A DNA stretch of 64,000 bases from Actinomycetota bacterium (GTDB lineage Bacteria > Actinomycetota > Actinomycetes > S36-B12), in the NCBI GenBank assembly GCA_030684515.1, contig JAUXVJ010000009.1:124001-188000 (forward strand), read 5' to 3'. Positions within the stretch are counted from its first letter, which is position 1. Every line of letters begins with the position of its first letter. Below, in pieces: positions 8,019-16,710 of the stretch. The notes beneath the pieces are model-generated. The model saw nothing but the letters and a program-made list of their open reading frames with translations, made no database searches and had not been told where the DNA came from. The translations under genes and the position numbers were made by a program.

Positions 8019-9872
8019 GTGTCCGCCCTGCTGATCGACGTGACTGATCTCGTCGAATTTCTTCAGCGACAGGAGTCGGTTTCGGGTGTGCAGCGCGTCA
8101 TTGCTGAGGTCGCCCCGCTTCTGAAGGACCAATGTGCATCGCCTTCGCTCGCAGTTGTGCTCGATCGAGGGCGGGGAGTGTTTGTCGCATTGACCGGTCC
8201 TGAATTCGACGCACTGCTGACCCGCGGGGCTCGCGTCAGTGGCAATGAGTCACGCGAGTTCCTGGCTGCAACTGCCACGGCAACCCTGCAACGAGCCGCC
8301 CAAGCCGGAGCCGTTGACATCAAGGACGGCGATGTTCTGCTGTTCCTGGGAGCACTGTGGATCAACGATGCGCTGATGCTTGCTGCCCGTGCCGCGCACG
8401 CTGCTGGTGCGATCATTGTTGATCTGCTCTATGACCTCACGCCTGTCTTGCAGACCGGCCATACCGCGGCGGTCAATCGGCTGTTCGAACGCTACTTGGC
8501 ACTGATCGCGCAGACAGCATCTCGAGTTCCGGCGATCTCGGCTTCGAGTCGAAATGATTTCGAGCACTACTCACAGGCTCATGGATATCAAGTCATCGCG
8601 GGCGCAGCAACCGGATTGCCTTGTGGGCTCACACCAGAAAAACTCGGCGATTCAGCACTCCATGACAGTCCTTGGCCCCGACCCTTCGCACTGTTTGTTG
8701 GCACTGTCGAATCTCGCAAGAATCACATGCTTGCGCTGAATGCCTGGAGAGCACTGATTGCCGAACATGGGGCAGATGCCGTGCCTGATCTGGTGTGCAT
8801 TGGCCGACTCGGGTGGCATGCGAGCGAGTTTCTGAATGCCTATATCAAGAGCAATGGGCTGGACGGAAAGATCAGTGTGTTGAGTGCGAGTGTCACTGAC
8901 GAGGAGCTCGCGCGCTTCTACGCGCACTCGGAATTCACGGTCTACCCCTCGAACTATGAAGGGTGGGGCTTGCCCGTTTCGGAGAGCATTGCCTTTGGAA
9001 GGATCCCTGTTGTCGCAGACAACTCATCGCTGCGCGAAGCGGGTCGAGATTTAGCCTGCTACTTCACCTCGGGTGACCAGCAGGCATTCATCGACGCAGT
9101 CGAATCGGTACTGGATGCCAACAGCCGAGCAGCTGGGGAGCAGCGGATTCGCGATGACTCCACCCCACCGATCACCTGGCAGCAGGTCGCTGCAGTCATC
9201 AATGACGAGATTGTGGCCGCCCAGGCCGCGGGAGCGAGGCCATCGATGGTTCCGTTGATTGAACTTGGCCGCGAATACATGCTGGCTGTGGGTTCGCCTA
9301 CTCCAGATGATGGCTACGCCGATCAAGTGCTGGAGCACTTGCAGAGTGAAGGACTCACGCCGATGCTCCGGCAGCCGCGCGGTGAACGCGACTTTGAGAT
9401 TGTTGATGCTGCCTTGATCGGCAATCTTGGCTCTCCCCAGACCTGGGGCAATGAGATTCGACCCGGTCGTCGGGTTGAGTTTCGTGTCCAGCGTCCTGTT
9501 CCAGGACCACTGACCTTGCTGCTGGCGTCACGCTCGATGCCCGGCGTGGTGACTGTGGAGGCCAGCGGGCCAGGCGGGCCAGTGCATCAGGAGATCTATC
9601 TCGGATCAGTCATTCAGATTCCGCTAGGCGATGGACGTGTCGGCGAACCCGCCTATGTGAGCCTGACCGTGGTCGACGCCCAGAACTCAATTGAAGGCTT
9701 TCTTGGCATCCGATCCTTTGTTGTGCTGAAGGCTGATGATCTCAAGGCCGAGGTCTTGGCACACAAGTCGGCTGCTGATGCACTTCGTGCCGAACTGGAC
9801 TTTCTTCAGAACACCCGCTCCTGGAAGGTGACTGCGCCCCTCGCTTTGACTAGCGCCTGGCTGGTGCGGTGA
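8019..9872 (+). CDS. Large GT4-family glycosyltransferase with C-terminal beta domain and coiled-coil tail
   Basis: 617 residues. Residues 1-420 form a GT-B glycosyltransferase: LFVGTVESRKNHMLALNAW (start of the donor domain) and YPSNYEGWGLPVSESIAFG with the E-x7-E pair, like mannosyltransferases of the WbaZ/MtfB type. Residues about 430-565 look like an all-beta accessory domain. Residues about 565-600 form a short coiled coil ending in NTRSWKVTAPL, a motif often found at the end of coiled coils in multidomain polysaccharide glycosyltransferases. The GTG start has a TAGGCT box 7 bases upstream. The 3' end overlaps the convergent Ig-repeat gene by 23 bases, the longest such overlap in the window. 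Donor sugar unknown. Confidence 0.83.
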   Translation: MSALLIDVTDLVEFLQRQESVSGVQRVIAEVAPLLKDQCASPSLAVVLDRGRGVFVALTGPEFDALLTRGARVSGNESREFLAATATATLQRAAQAGAVDIKDGDVLLFLGALWINDALMLAARAAHAAGAIIVDLLYDLTPVLQTGHTAAVNRLFERYLALIAQTASRVPAISASSRNDFEHYSQAHGYQVIAGAATGLPCGLTPEKLGDSALHDSPWPRPFALFVGTVESRKNHMLALNAWRALIAEHGADAVPDLVCIGRLGWHASEFLNAYIKSNGLDGKISVLSASVTDEELARFYAHSEFTVYPSNYEGWGLPVSESIAFGRIPVVADNSSLREAGRDLACYFTSGDQQAFIDAVESVLDANSRAAGEQRIRDDSTPPITWQQVAAVINDEIVAAQAAGARPSMVPLIELGREYMLAVGSPTPDDGYADQVLEHLQSEGLTPMLRQPRGERDFEIVDAALIGNLGSPQTWGNEIRPGRRVEFRVQRPVPGPLTLLLASRSMPGVVTVEASGPGGPVHQEIYLGSVIQIPLGDGRVGEPAYVSLTVVDAQNSIEGFLGIRSFVVLKADDLKAEVLAHKSAADALRAELDFLQNTRSWKVTAPLALTSAWLVR

Positions 9873-11103
9873 CAGTGATCGTGTAGGTCTCCGAGCCTGG
9901 GGTCAGGCTCGCATTGCCGGCAGTGAATGCCGTGACCTGGCACTGGCCTGGGCTCAGTGCGGTGAGCACCGAGCCGTTGATCACGCACGGGCCTTGCTCG
10001 CTGAACAGCACTGTGGTGTTCGAGGTGGTGGTGGCGGCCAGGGTCACCTTTGATCCTTGTGGCATCGCGATTGGTGAGGCGATGGTCCACACCGGCTGTG
10101 TCGGTGGATCAACGGTGATGTTGTCAGCAACGCGCGGCCCTTGGATATTGACGATCTGCGAATTTGTACCGCTGAGCTGTCCGGCTTGGCCCGGCTGTGG
10201 GTTGCCGGTGTAGTTCACCGAGATTGTGTGAATACCAGATACCGGTGGAGTCCACTGGTAATTGGCCACTCCATTGATGGTCGGGATCGACCCGCTGATG
10301 CCGGTGCCATCCATCGAGAAGGCGACCGAGCCGTCAGGGAAGCCCTGGCCCAAAATCGCACTGATCACGGTGGTGGTCCCGGCGTACAAAGTGGCCGGCC
10401 AGCGCAGTGCAACGGTGGTGCGAGCTGTGGTGACAAATGGCTGGGAGATCGGGCTGGTTGAGGCCGTGAAGTTGCCGTTGTTCGGCTGGAAACTGGCTTG
10501 AACCGGGGAGGCTCCAGCACCAGATGGATTCCAGGGCAAGGTCACCGTTGAAGTGTTGGCTCCAATGCTTCCGGACAGTGGCTGCGTGGTGATGGCATTG
10601 CCTGTCACGTTCGACAGGTAGACGCTGCCAGTTGGCGCCAAGGAGCCGATGGGTGCGACCACGCCACCTGAGAGGTTGTTGGTGACGCCGGATTGCACTG
10701 ACTGCTGTGCCAGCAGCACGGTGTACGTCGGCATCGGTGCAACGGTGATGGTTGTGGATCCGGCAGCCAGTGCGATGCCAAGTCCGGCAATGGTCCAGGC
10801 GCCGGCGCTGGTTGGCGTCCAACTTGCTGATGCCCAGCCCTGAGCGTTCACAACCGCCTGGATCGTGGTGGCAATCGGGCCAGATGTCAGACCAAGAGTG
10901 ATGGTCTGACCTGGAATGCCAGGCACTTGCACCGAAATGTTCTCAGCCACGCCGACCATGCCGTTGGGCGCGTAGATCGCCCCGCTTGGTGCTGCATCTG
11001 CGGCTGCACCGAACGCTGCAGTTGAGCCGAGCGCAAGTCCTATTGCCAGAGTCGCCGTGGCAACTCTGCGGGTCGTGCGCGAATGGCGCGCAGATGTCAA
11101 CAT
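9850..11103 (-). CDS. Secreted Ig-like domain repeat protein
   Basis: 417 residues. Residues 1-38 are a signal peptide (RHSRTTRR basic region, then ATATLAIGLALGSTAAFGA, cleavage near ADAA). The mature part is Thr/Ser/Gly/Pro-rich with no Cys until the C-terminal region and consists of roughly three or four 85-100-residue beta-sandwich repeats of the bacterial Ig-like (BIG3) type, for example VAFSMDGTG...PPVSGIHTISVNYTG. There is no LPXTG sorting signal or C-terminal membrane anchor. Probably an extracellular adhesin-like or wall-associated glycan-binding protein. Start ATG 11103 has a strong AAGGAGG ribosome site 5 bases away and a TAGCCT box (minus strand, 11135-11130), giving a leader of about 20 bases, unlike the leaderless neighbours. 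Confidence 0.78.
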   Translation of the reverse strand: MLTSARHSRTTRRVATATLAIGLALGSTAAFGAAADAAPSGAIYAPNGMVGVAENISVQVPGIPGQTITLGLTSGPIATTIQAVVNAQGWASASWTPTSAGAWTIAGLGIALAAGSTTITVAPMPTYTVLLAQQSVQSGVTNNLSGGVVAPIGSLAPTGSVYLSNVTGNAITTQPLSGSIGANTSTVTLPWNPSGAGASPVQASFQPNNGNFTASTSPISQPFVTTARTTVALRWPATLYAGTTTVISAILGQGFPDGSVAFSMDGTGISGSIPTINGVANYQWTPPVSGIHTISVNYTGNPQPGQAGQLSGTNSQIVNIQGPRVADNITVDPPTQPVWTIASPIAMPQGSKVTLAATTTSNTTVLFSEQGPCVINGSVLTALSPGQCQVTAFTAGNASLTPGSETYTITVTAPARR

Positions 11104-11209
11104 GCCAACCTCCTTGATGGGCTGAAAGAAGGCTACTTGCCCAGTGACCGATATCTCGGCTCATCGTGGGGGCGCCTGTCGCAGGGATCGCTTGGTTAGC
11201 ATGGGGCTT
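11104..11209. promoter_or_regulatory. Divergent promoters for the Ig-repeat gene and the Wzm/Wzt operon
   Basis: Minus strand: TAGCCT (reverse complement of 11130-11135) and ribosome site AAGGAGG (reverse complement of 11109-11115). Plus strand: TAGCAT (11197-11202) ends 7 bases before an ATG at 11210 that opens a 23-codon frame running into wzm. The middle of the gap shows no other clear element. Confidence 0.45.
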
Positions 11210-11281
11210 ATGTGGCAACGCGCGTCCGTACAGGATGCAGGCGGAATTGAGCCAGAGCGCGGGGCCAGACACGCGTGCTGA
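11210..11281 (+). CDS. Possible 23-residue leader ORF ahead of wzm
   Basis: ATG 11210 follows a TAGCAT box by 7 bases, the leaderless geometry seen at other operon heads here. The 23-codon frame (MWQRASVQDAGGIEPERGAR...) ends at TGA 11279-11281, overlapping the GTG 11275 of the permease gene in another frame. The permease start has no good ribosome site, so the short frame could deliver ribosomes to it by termination-reinitiation. The peptide resembles nothing I know and may be non-functional as a product. It could be chance: the frame is short and depends on the promoter call. Confidence 0.35.
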   Translation: MWQRASVQDAGGIEPERGARHAC

Positions 11282-12069
11282 CCGCTCTCAAGCGGCAGCA
11301 CGCGCTCATCTGGGCCTTCGCCAACCGTGACTTCGCCACTCGCTACCGCTCCAGCGTCCTTGGCTGGTCCTGGTCCCTTGTGCAACCGCTGGCCATCCTG
11401 CTCATCTACGCAGCCGTGTTCAGCCTTGTGTTTCGAGTCCAGGCCCCGACAATGGGCAATGGCGAGACTTCGTACGCGGCGTTCCTGTTCACTGGCATGG
11501 TCACCTGGAACCTCTTCTCCAGCCTGCTGACCTTGTCGATGACACAGCTGAAGAGCAATGGCGAGCTGTTGAAGAAGGTGCAGTTCCCGGCCTGGACTCC
11601 CGTGCTGGGCGCGAGCATCGTGCAGTTGATTCAGGTAGCCCTTGAACTCGTTGTGCTGATCGTGATGTTCCTGATCTTGGGCAATGTCGGCTTCACCTGG
11701 TTGCTGGCCATTCCCATCCTGATCGGTACCGCGCTGTTTGCCCAAGGTGTTGGACTGGTGCTTTCAATCATGAACGCGCGCTTTGGTGACGTGATGTACA
11801 TCGTCGCCGTTGCCTTGGGGGCCCTGTACTTCCTGACTCCTGTGCTCTACCCGATGAGTCTGGTCGAATCCAGCAGCGAGGCCTTGGCGTGGATCGTCAA
11901 GTGCAATCCAATGTCCTGGTACGTCCAGGCGATGCACGACGCGATGTACGGGCTCACGGCTCCGTCATTTCTTGTGATTGGCGCGCTGCTCGTCGGCGGC
12001 TTCCTCACCTTCTGGGCAGGGTTTGCGATCTTCAATCGTTTCAGTGAGGACATCGGAGAACTCCTGTGA
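11275..12069 (+). CDS. wzm: Polysaccharide ABC exporter, permease subunit (Wzm/TagG type)
   Basis: 264 residues, the normal length for ABC-2-type O-antigen, teichoic acid or capsule permeases. It has the amphipathic N-terminal segment NRDFATRYRSSVLGWSWSLVQP, which is the Wzm/TagG signature, then six membrane helices (about 33-55, 65-85, 110-135, 140-165, 175-195, 230-252). It forms the membrane channel that exports a lipid-linked polysaccharide, powered by the ATPase encoded next. The stop overlaps the ATPase start (GTGA at 12066-12069). GTG 11275 fits the family's N-terminal length. Confidence 0.92.
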   Translation: MLTALKRQHALIWAFANRDFATRYRSSVLGWSWSLVQPLAILLIYAAVFSLVFRVQAPTMGNGETSYAAFLFTGMVTWNLFSSLLTLSMTQLKSNGELLKKVQFPAWTPVLGASIVQLIQVALELVVLIVMFLILGNVGFTWLLAIPILIGTALFAQGVGLVLSIMNARFGDVMYIVAVALGALYFLTPVLYPMSLVESSSEALAWIVKCNPMSWYVQAMHDAMYGLTAPSFLVIGALLVGGFLTFWAGFAIFNRFSEDIGELL

Positions 12070-13280
12070 GCGAGATTGCAGTGGGCATCAACGATGTCGG
12101 CAAGCGCTTCATGCGCAGTGCTGAGCGTCGCAACTCGATCAAGGAGCGCATCGTTCGCGGGCGCGCGCGCCGGGCAGAGGACTTCTGGGCAGTTCGCAAT
12201 CTCAGCCTTGATATTCCCAAGGGCAGCGTCTACGGCCTTATCGGCCACAACGGGTCCGGCAAGTCCACCCTGCTGAAGATGATCGGCGGCATCTACCGTC
12301 CGACTGAGGGTTCGATCGTGAGCCAAGGTCGGATCGCCTCCCTCATTGAACTTGGTGCGGGCTTTCATCCTGAGATGACGGGCCGCGAGAACATTGGGCT
12401 GAACGGATCGATTCTTGGCATGCCGCGCAAGGAGATCGCTGCCGTCACTGACGAGATCATCGAGTTCTCGGGGTTGCGGGAGTTCATCGACGATCCGGTG
12501 AAGCACTACTCCAGCGGCATGTACGTGCGCCTTGGCTTTGCGGTTGCGGTGCACATGAAGCCAGATGTGCTGCTCGTTGACGAGGTACTGGCCGTGGGAG
12601 ACGAGGAATTCCAGCGGAAGTGCTTTGACCACCTCTATGCGCTGCGCCGCGCCGGCAAGACGATCATCGTCGTTAGCCATGGGCTGGGTCAGTTGGAAGC
12701 CTTGTGCGATGAAGTCGCGTGGCTTGAACGTGGCACATTGCAAGAAGTCGGCGAACCAACTGATGTAGTGGCCAGCTACCTGAAGAAAGTCAACGCTGAG
12801 GAATCAGCGCGATCGCCTCTCGCAACGGCTGTGCGTCCGCTGGATCACGAGGGTGGGGTGAAATCGGCACTTCGAGTGACCAGTGTCCAGGTCACCAACA
12901 CCGAGGGCGTCCCGCTGAATCATGCGGAGACCGGAACTACATTCACATTGAAGGTCGGGATCGCAACGTCGGAGCCGGTGCTGGGACCCAATGTGCGCAT
13001 TGCATTGCAGCATGAAACCGGACCCTTGGTCGCGATGATCAGCAACCACCGACTGGGCTTCGACTTCAGCTATGTCGATGGCGAGCATGTGGTAGAGATC
13101 GACCTGTTGAAGAATCCGCTCCTGCCTGGTCGGTACCGCGTGCATGTGGATGTCTTTGACCACACGGGGTCCAAGCTTCTTGACTCCTGGAATGATGCGG
13201 CTGAATTTCCGGTGCGCAGCGCAACGGGAGAGATCGGTCAGGGATTTGTGCAACTCCCGGCCGAGTACCGATTGACGTAG
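12066..13280 (+). CDS. wzt: Polysaccharide ABC exporter, ATPase subunit with C-terminal glycan-recognition domain
   Basis: 404 residues. The nucleotide-binding domain spans about 1-245: Walker A GHNGSGKST (about 60-68), Q-loop region near LIELGAGFHPEMTG, signature YSSGMYVRLGFA (about 147-158), Walker B DVLLVDEVLAVGD (about 165-177) and H-loop VVSHG. Residues about 260-404 form an extra beta-rich domain like the Wzt C-terminal domain that, in O-antigen systems such as E. coli O9a, recognises the non-reducing-end cap of the chain. Its presence suggests the polymer is terminated by a specific modification (methyl, unusual sugar) before export. Short TagH-type ATPases lack this domain. GTG start overlaps wzm, and the next glycosyltransferase begins 2 bases after the stop. 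Confidence 0.93.
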   Translation: MSEIAVGINDVGKRFMRSAERRNSIKERIVRGRARRAEDFWAVRNLSLDIPKGSVYGLIGHNGSGKSTLLKMIGGIYRPTEGSIVSQGRIASLIELGAGFHPEMTGRENIGLNGSILGMPRKEIAAVTDEIIEFSGLREFIDDPVKHYSSGMYVRLGFAVAVHMKPDVLLVDEVLAVGDEEFQRKCFDHLYALRRAGKTIIVVSHGLGQLEALCDEVAWLERGTLQEVGEPTDVVASYLKKVNAEESARSPLATAVRPLDHEGGVKSALRVTSVQVTNTEGVPLNHAETGTTFTLKVGIATSEPVLGPNVRIALQHETGPLVAMISNHRLGFDFSYVDGEHVVEIDLLKNPLLPGRYRVHVDVFDHTGSKLLDSWNDAAEFPVRSATGEIGQGFVQLPAEYRLT

Positions 13281-13282
13281 CC

Positions 13283-15025
13283 ATGCCAAGTGAACGCAAC
13301 CCTGTCATTCGAGCCAAGCGCAGAGCTGGACGAGTCAAACGCTGGATGAAGCGCAAGATCTATGAGCGAAACATCGGCAAGCAGTACAAGGCGTGGCTGG
13401 CTGAAGCTGTTGAGGTTCAGGCAGGTTCTACGCACCATGACTTCACGATCTCCATCATCGTGCCGGTCTACAACCCACCTCTTGATTTCCTGCGCGAGTG
13501 TCTTGATTCGGTCGTCAGGCAGCAGGCGGGCAATTGGCAGTTGGTCGTTGCCAACGATGGGTCAACCAAGCCAGAGGTAAACGCCTACCTCGCGGACTTT
13601 GCGCAATTGCACAACGCTGACTCTCGGATCCAGGTCACGGCCAAGGACAACGGTGGAATCTCGTCGGCACTCAACCTTGCACTGAGTCTGGCAACTGGTG
13701 CGTACGTGGGCATGCTCGATCACGACGATGTGCTGGATCCACGGTGCATCGAAAGCTTCAGCACCGAAATCGAGGCTCATGCATTTCCCGATGCTGTCTA
13801 CTCAGACGAGGACAAGATCAGTCCGAACGGTGAGCATTTCGAGCTGTACTGCAAGCCTTCGTTCTCGCCGGAGCTCCTGCTGACACAGATGTATCTGTGT
13901 CACTTCACGGTCTTCAAACGCGAGCACATCAACGAGGTCGGTGGCCTTCGCACCTCCATGGATGGAGCGCAGGATTTCGATCTGGCGCTTCGCCTGCTTC
14001 CAAGACTCGGTTCTGTCGTGCGGATCCCTCGCCCGCTCTATCACTGGCGCGCGTGGAGTGAATCGACGGCTCTGACTATTGATGCCAAGCCATGGGCGCA
14101 GCTGGCAGCAGCTCGAGCTCAGCAAGAGCACCTGGATCGGACCTTCGGCGGTGGGCAGGTTGAGCCGAGCTCGACTCAGGGTTTGAATGAGGTGCACCCG
14201 AAAGTCATTGGCAGTCCAAGGGTTTCGGTCATCATCCCCTCGATTGGCACCCGCGATTTGTCAGGGGCTGCGCGCTTTGTCGACAATGCCGTGGAGTCTC
14301 TCGCCCGCTCGGAGCAACTCGTTGATCTTGACATCATCATCGTGACAACGGGAGAGATACCTGATGTGCACGTCATGGATCTGGGGCGTCATTCGCTGAC
14401 CCATGTGGTCTACGACTCCGCCAAGTTCAATTTTGCCGATGCCATCAACACTGGTCGTCTGGCCGCAACAGGTGAGTACCTGCTGCTCCTGAACGACGAT
14501 ACGACGGTCGAAGAGCTCAACCCAGTTGCCCGTCTGCTTGAGCTCGGCCAGATCACGGAGGTCGGCATCACCGGCGCGAAACTGAGTTACCCAGACACGC
14601 GCTTGCAACACGTTGGGATGGTCCTGCTGCCGAGTGGGCCCACGCATCCGTGGATCAGCAAGTCGGCCAAGACACCGGGATACTTCGGATCGACGCTGAC
14701 GCCGCGTAATTACCTGGCTGTAACAGCGGCAGCACTCCTTGTACGCACTTCAGTGTTCGATGAGGTCGGCGGTTTTGACTCTGCATTCGCGCACGACTAC
14801 AACGATGTCGACTTCTGTCTGCGCGTGAGACAAGCGGGTTATCGCGTAGCGTGGACGCCGTACGCCCACTTCACTCACTATGAAGGTGCCACCATGGCTC
14901 GCAAGAAGGCAGATCCGGCTGAGCATGCGCTTTTTGAACAGCGCTGGAGTGCGTTGCTTCATGAAGATCCGTACTACTCGCCTGCGCTGAATCCTGAACT
15001 GCAGCGCATCTACGAGGCCTTGTAG
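13283..15025 (+). CDS. Two-domain GT2-GT2 glycosyltransferase
   Basis: 580 residues with two GT-A domains. Domain 1 (about 50-280): ISIIVPVYNPPLDFLRECLD, VVANDGST and the metal site MLDHDDVLDP, then the acceptor-site segment MDGAQDFDLALRL. Domain 2 (about 310-565): VSVIIPSIGTRDLSG, LLLNDDTTV as its DXD-like site, then FAHDYNDVDFCLRVRQAGYRV. The order resembles bifunctional rhamnan/galactan-type GT2 enzymes that add two linkages alternately. It lies 2 bases after wzt and overlaps the next glycosyltransferase by one base, so it belongs to the export operon and probably builds the backbone of the exported polymer. Sugar identity unknown. Confidence 0.88.
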   Translation: MPSERNPVIRAKRRAGRVKRWMKRKIYERNIGKQYKAWLAEAVEVQAGSTHHDFTISIIVPVYNPPLDFLRECLDSVVRQQAGNWQLVVANDGSTKPEVNAYLADFAQLHNADSRIQVTAKDNGGISSALNLALSLATGAYVGMLDHDDVLDPRCIESFSTEIEAHAFPDAVYSDEDKISPNGEHFELYCKPSFSPELLLTQMYLCHFTVFKREHINEVGGLRTSMDGAQDFDLALRLLPRLGSVVRIPRPLYHWRAWSESTALTIDAKPWAQLAAARAQQEHLDRTFGGGQVEPSSTQGLNEVHPKVIGSPRVSVIIPSIGTRDLSGAARFVDNAVESLARSEQLVDLDIIIVTTGEIPDVHVMDLGRHSLTHVVYDSAKFNFADAINTGRLAATGEYLLLLNDDTTVEELNPVARLLELGQITEVGITGAKLSYPDTRLQHVGMVLLPSGPTHPWISKSAKTPGYFGSTLTPRNYLAVTAAALLVRTSVFDEVGGFDSAFAHDYNDVDFCLRVRQAGYRVAWTPYAHFTHYEGATMARKKADPAEHALFEQRWSALLHEDPYYSPALNPELQRIYEAL

Positions 15026-16710
15026 TGGAACTGCCAAGCTTCCGATCTCCTGGAGGCAGGACACTCGTTGTGTACGGAGACGCGGCTCTTCTGACGATGG
15101 AGCGGATGGCCGAGTTCGGCCGACGTATCGACTCAGATGCCCGGTTGGTGTCGCTGTCGCTTGCACCGAGTCCGGCGATCACTGATCGCTGGTTGCGAGC
15201 TGCTGCGCCCTATGGGCCGCTGCTTGCCTTGGCTCAGGATGCAGTGGATCTGGTGGGGATTCTCCCTGTCGAGCCATCCGTGCCGGCTCTGCGCACTTGG
15301 TGCCTTTCGGCTTCCGAGCGCGGACTGTGGCACGACTGGCTGCTCTCGAATCACCGCGATGTTGCGGCGGCGCCGCTGCTGCTCGAGGCAGATGCTCTGG
15401 ATGACCAAGAAGCCGATGACCCCAGCGGTTCGCATTTCCTCCTTCGACACACGCAGCCACTGAAATCCCGCAACCTGACCATTGCTGTCGACGCAACGTG
15501 GCTTGGACCTCATCAGACGGGCGCGCAGGTGCTCACCACTGCTGCAGTGGAGGCATTGGCCAACGATGATCGAGTAGCCAGCATTCATCTGTCAGGCATT
15601 GCGAGTTTGCCTGATTACGCCGTGCATCTTGCAGATCTCGACAAGGTCAGCGTTGAACTCGAAGCTGTTGAACAGGCAGACATCGTCTGGTATCCGAACC
15701 AGATTGATGGTCGCAGCAATATTGAACAGGCTCGCAGCCTTGGTCGCCGGGTCGTCACCACCTACTTGGATCTCATCGCCTATGACATCCCGCGGTACCA
15801 CAGCTCGCCGGAAGCCTGGGCTGCGTATCGCAGCCTTCAACGCCGCATCGCTCTGAGCGTTGACGGAGTGACAACCATCAGTGCTGATGTCGCTCATCGA
15901 CTTCAACAAGAGGCTCCGCGCTTGGAGACCGAGCGCATTACACCGATCGTGTTGGGTTTGGATCACATCACCGCCACCAGCGCGCCGGAGCAGCCCGATG
16001 GGGATCTCCACGACTTGCTCGCTGCTATCGGAGAGCGCCGCTTCGTGCTGGTTCTTGGCAATGACTTCGTGCACAAGAACCGCGATCTTGCTATCGCTGT
16101 GTGGCAGGAAGTGCTGGCGTCGGGCCAATCATGTGACTTGGTGCTCGCTGGTTTGCATGTGAAGAGCAGCAGTTCCAAATCCGCCGAGGATGCATTGACA
16201 TCGAAGCATGTGGATCTTCGCGGTCGGGTGCACACAGTCGGTCATGTGAGCGCGAATTCGCGAACCTGGCTGCTGGCCAATGCTGATGCGGTGCTGTATC
16301 CCTCCAGTGCTGAAGGCTTTGGCTTTGTGCCTTATGAGGCTGCCGCCCTTGGAACGCCCAGTACTTTCGCGGGTTTTGGTCCCTTGGCCGAAGTGTCCGG
16401 AGTGACGTCAGTGCCAAGTTTTTGGACGATTGAGGAGTTCGCAGCCGACCTTTCGCAACTGCTTGGCGACCCAAAGGCAGCCGAACTGCGGCTGGCGCAA
16501 TTGCGAAGCGCAATCCAGATTCACACCTGGAGTGGATTCGCCGAACAGTTGGTCGACTTCTTCCAACACATCATCGGTCTGCCGACAGTGTTGACGAGCA
16601 CAGTATCGAGCACGGCTTCTGCAGACGCGGCCCTTGCGGCCATCTTGTCGAGCAAGTCCTATCGGGCCACTCAGCTACTGATGAGAGTGAAAAGAGGCAT
16701 CACTCGCTAG
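15025..16710 (+). CDS. GT4-family glycosyltransferase with unassigned N-terminal domain
   Basis: 561 residues. Residues 1-145 form a region I do not recognise. Residues about 150-520 are a GT-B glycosyltransferase: LTIAVDATWLGPHQTGAQV at its start, FVLVLGNDFVHKNRDLAI (donor domain) and YPSSAEGFGFVPYEAAALG with the E-x7-E motif. Short helical tail at 520-561. GTG 15025 shares one base with the preceding TAG, so the gene is the fourth of the wzm-wzt operon. The stop forms an exact CTAG overlap with the convergent methyltransferase gene, TAG on both strands. Probably an inverting or retaining transferase for the exported polymer; specificity unknown. Confidence 0.83.
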   Translation: MELPSFRSPGGRTLVVYGDAALLTMERMAEFGRRIDSDARLVSLSLAPSPAITDRWLRAAAPYGPLLALAQDAVDLVGILPVEPSVPALRTWCLSASERGLWHDWLLSNHRDVAAAPLLLEADALDDQEADDPSGSHFLLRHTQPLKSRNLTIAVDATWLGPHQTGAQVLTTAAVEALANDDRVASIHLSGIASLPDYAVHLADLDKVSVELEAVEQADIVWYPNQIDGRSNIEQARSLGRRVVTTYLDLIAYDIPRYHSSPEAWAAYRSLQRRIALSVDGVTTISADVAHRLQQEAPRLETERITPIVLGLDHITATSAPEQPDGDLHDLLAAIGERRFVLVLGNDFVHKNRDLAIAVWQEVLASGQSCDLVLAGLHVKSSSSKSAEDALTSKHVDLRGRVHTVGHVSANSRTWLLANADAVLYPSSAEGFGFVPYEAAALGTPSTFAGFGPLAEVSGVTSVPSFWTIEEFAADLSQLLGDPKAAELRLAQLRSAIQIHTWSGFAEQLVDFFQHIIGLPTVLTSTVSSTASADAALAAILSSKSYRATQLLMRVKRGITR

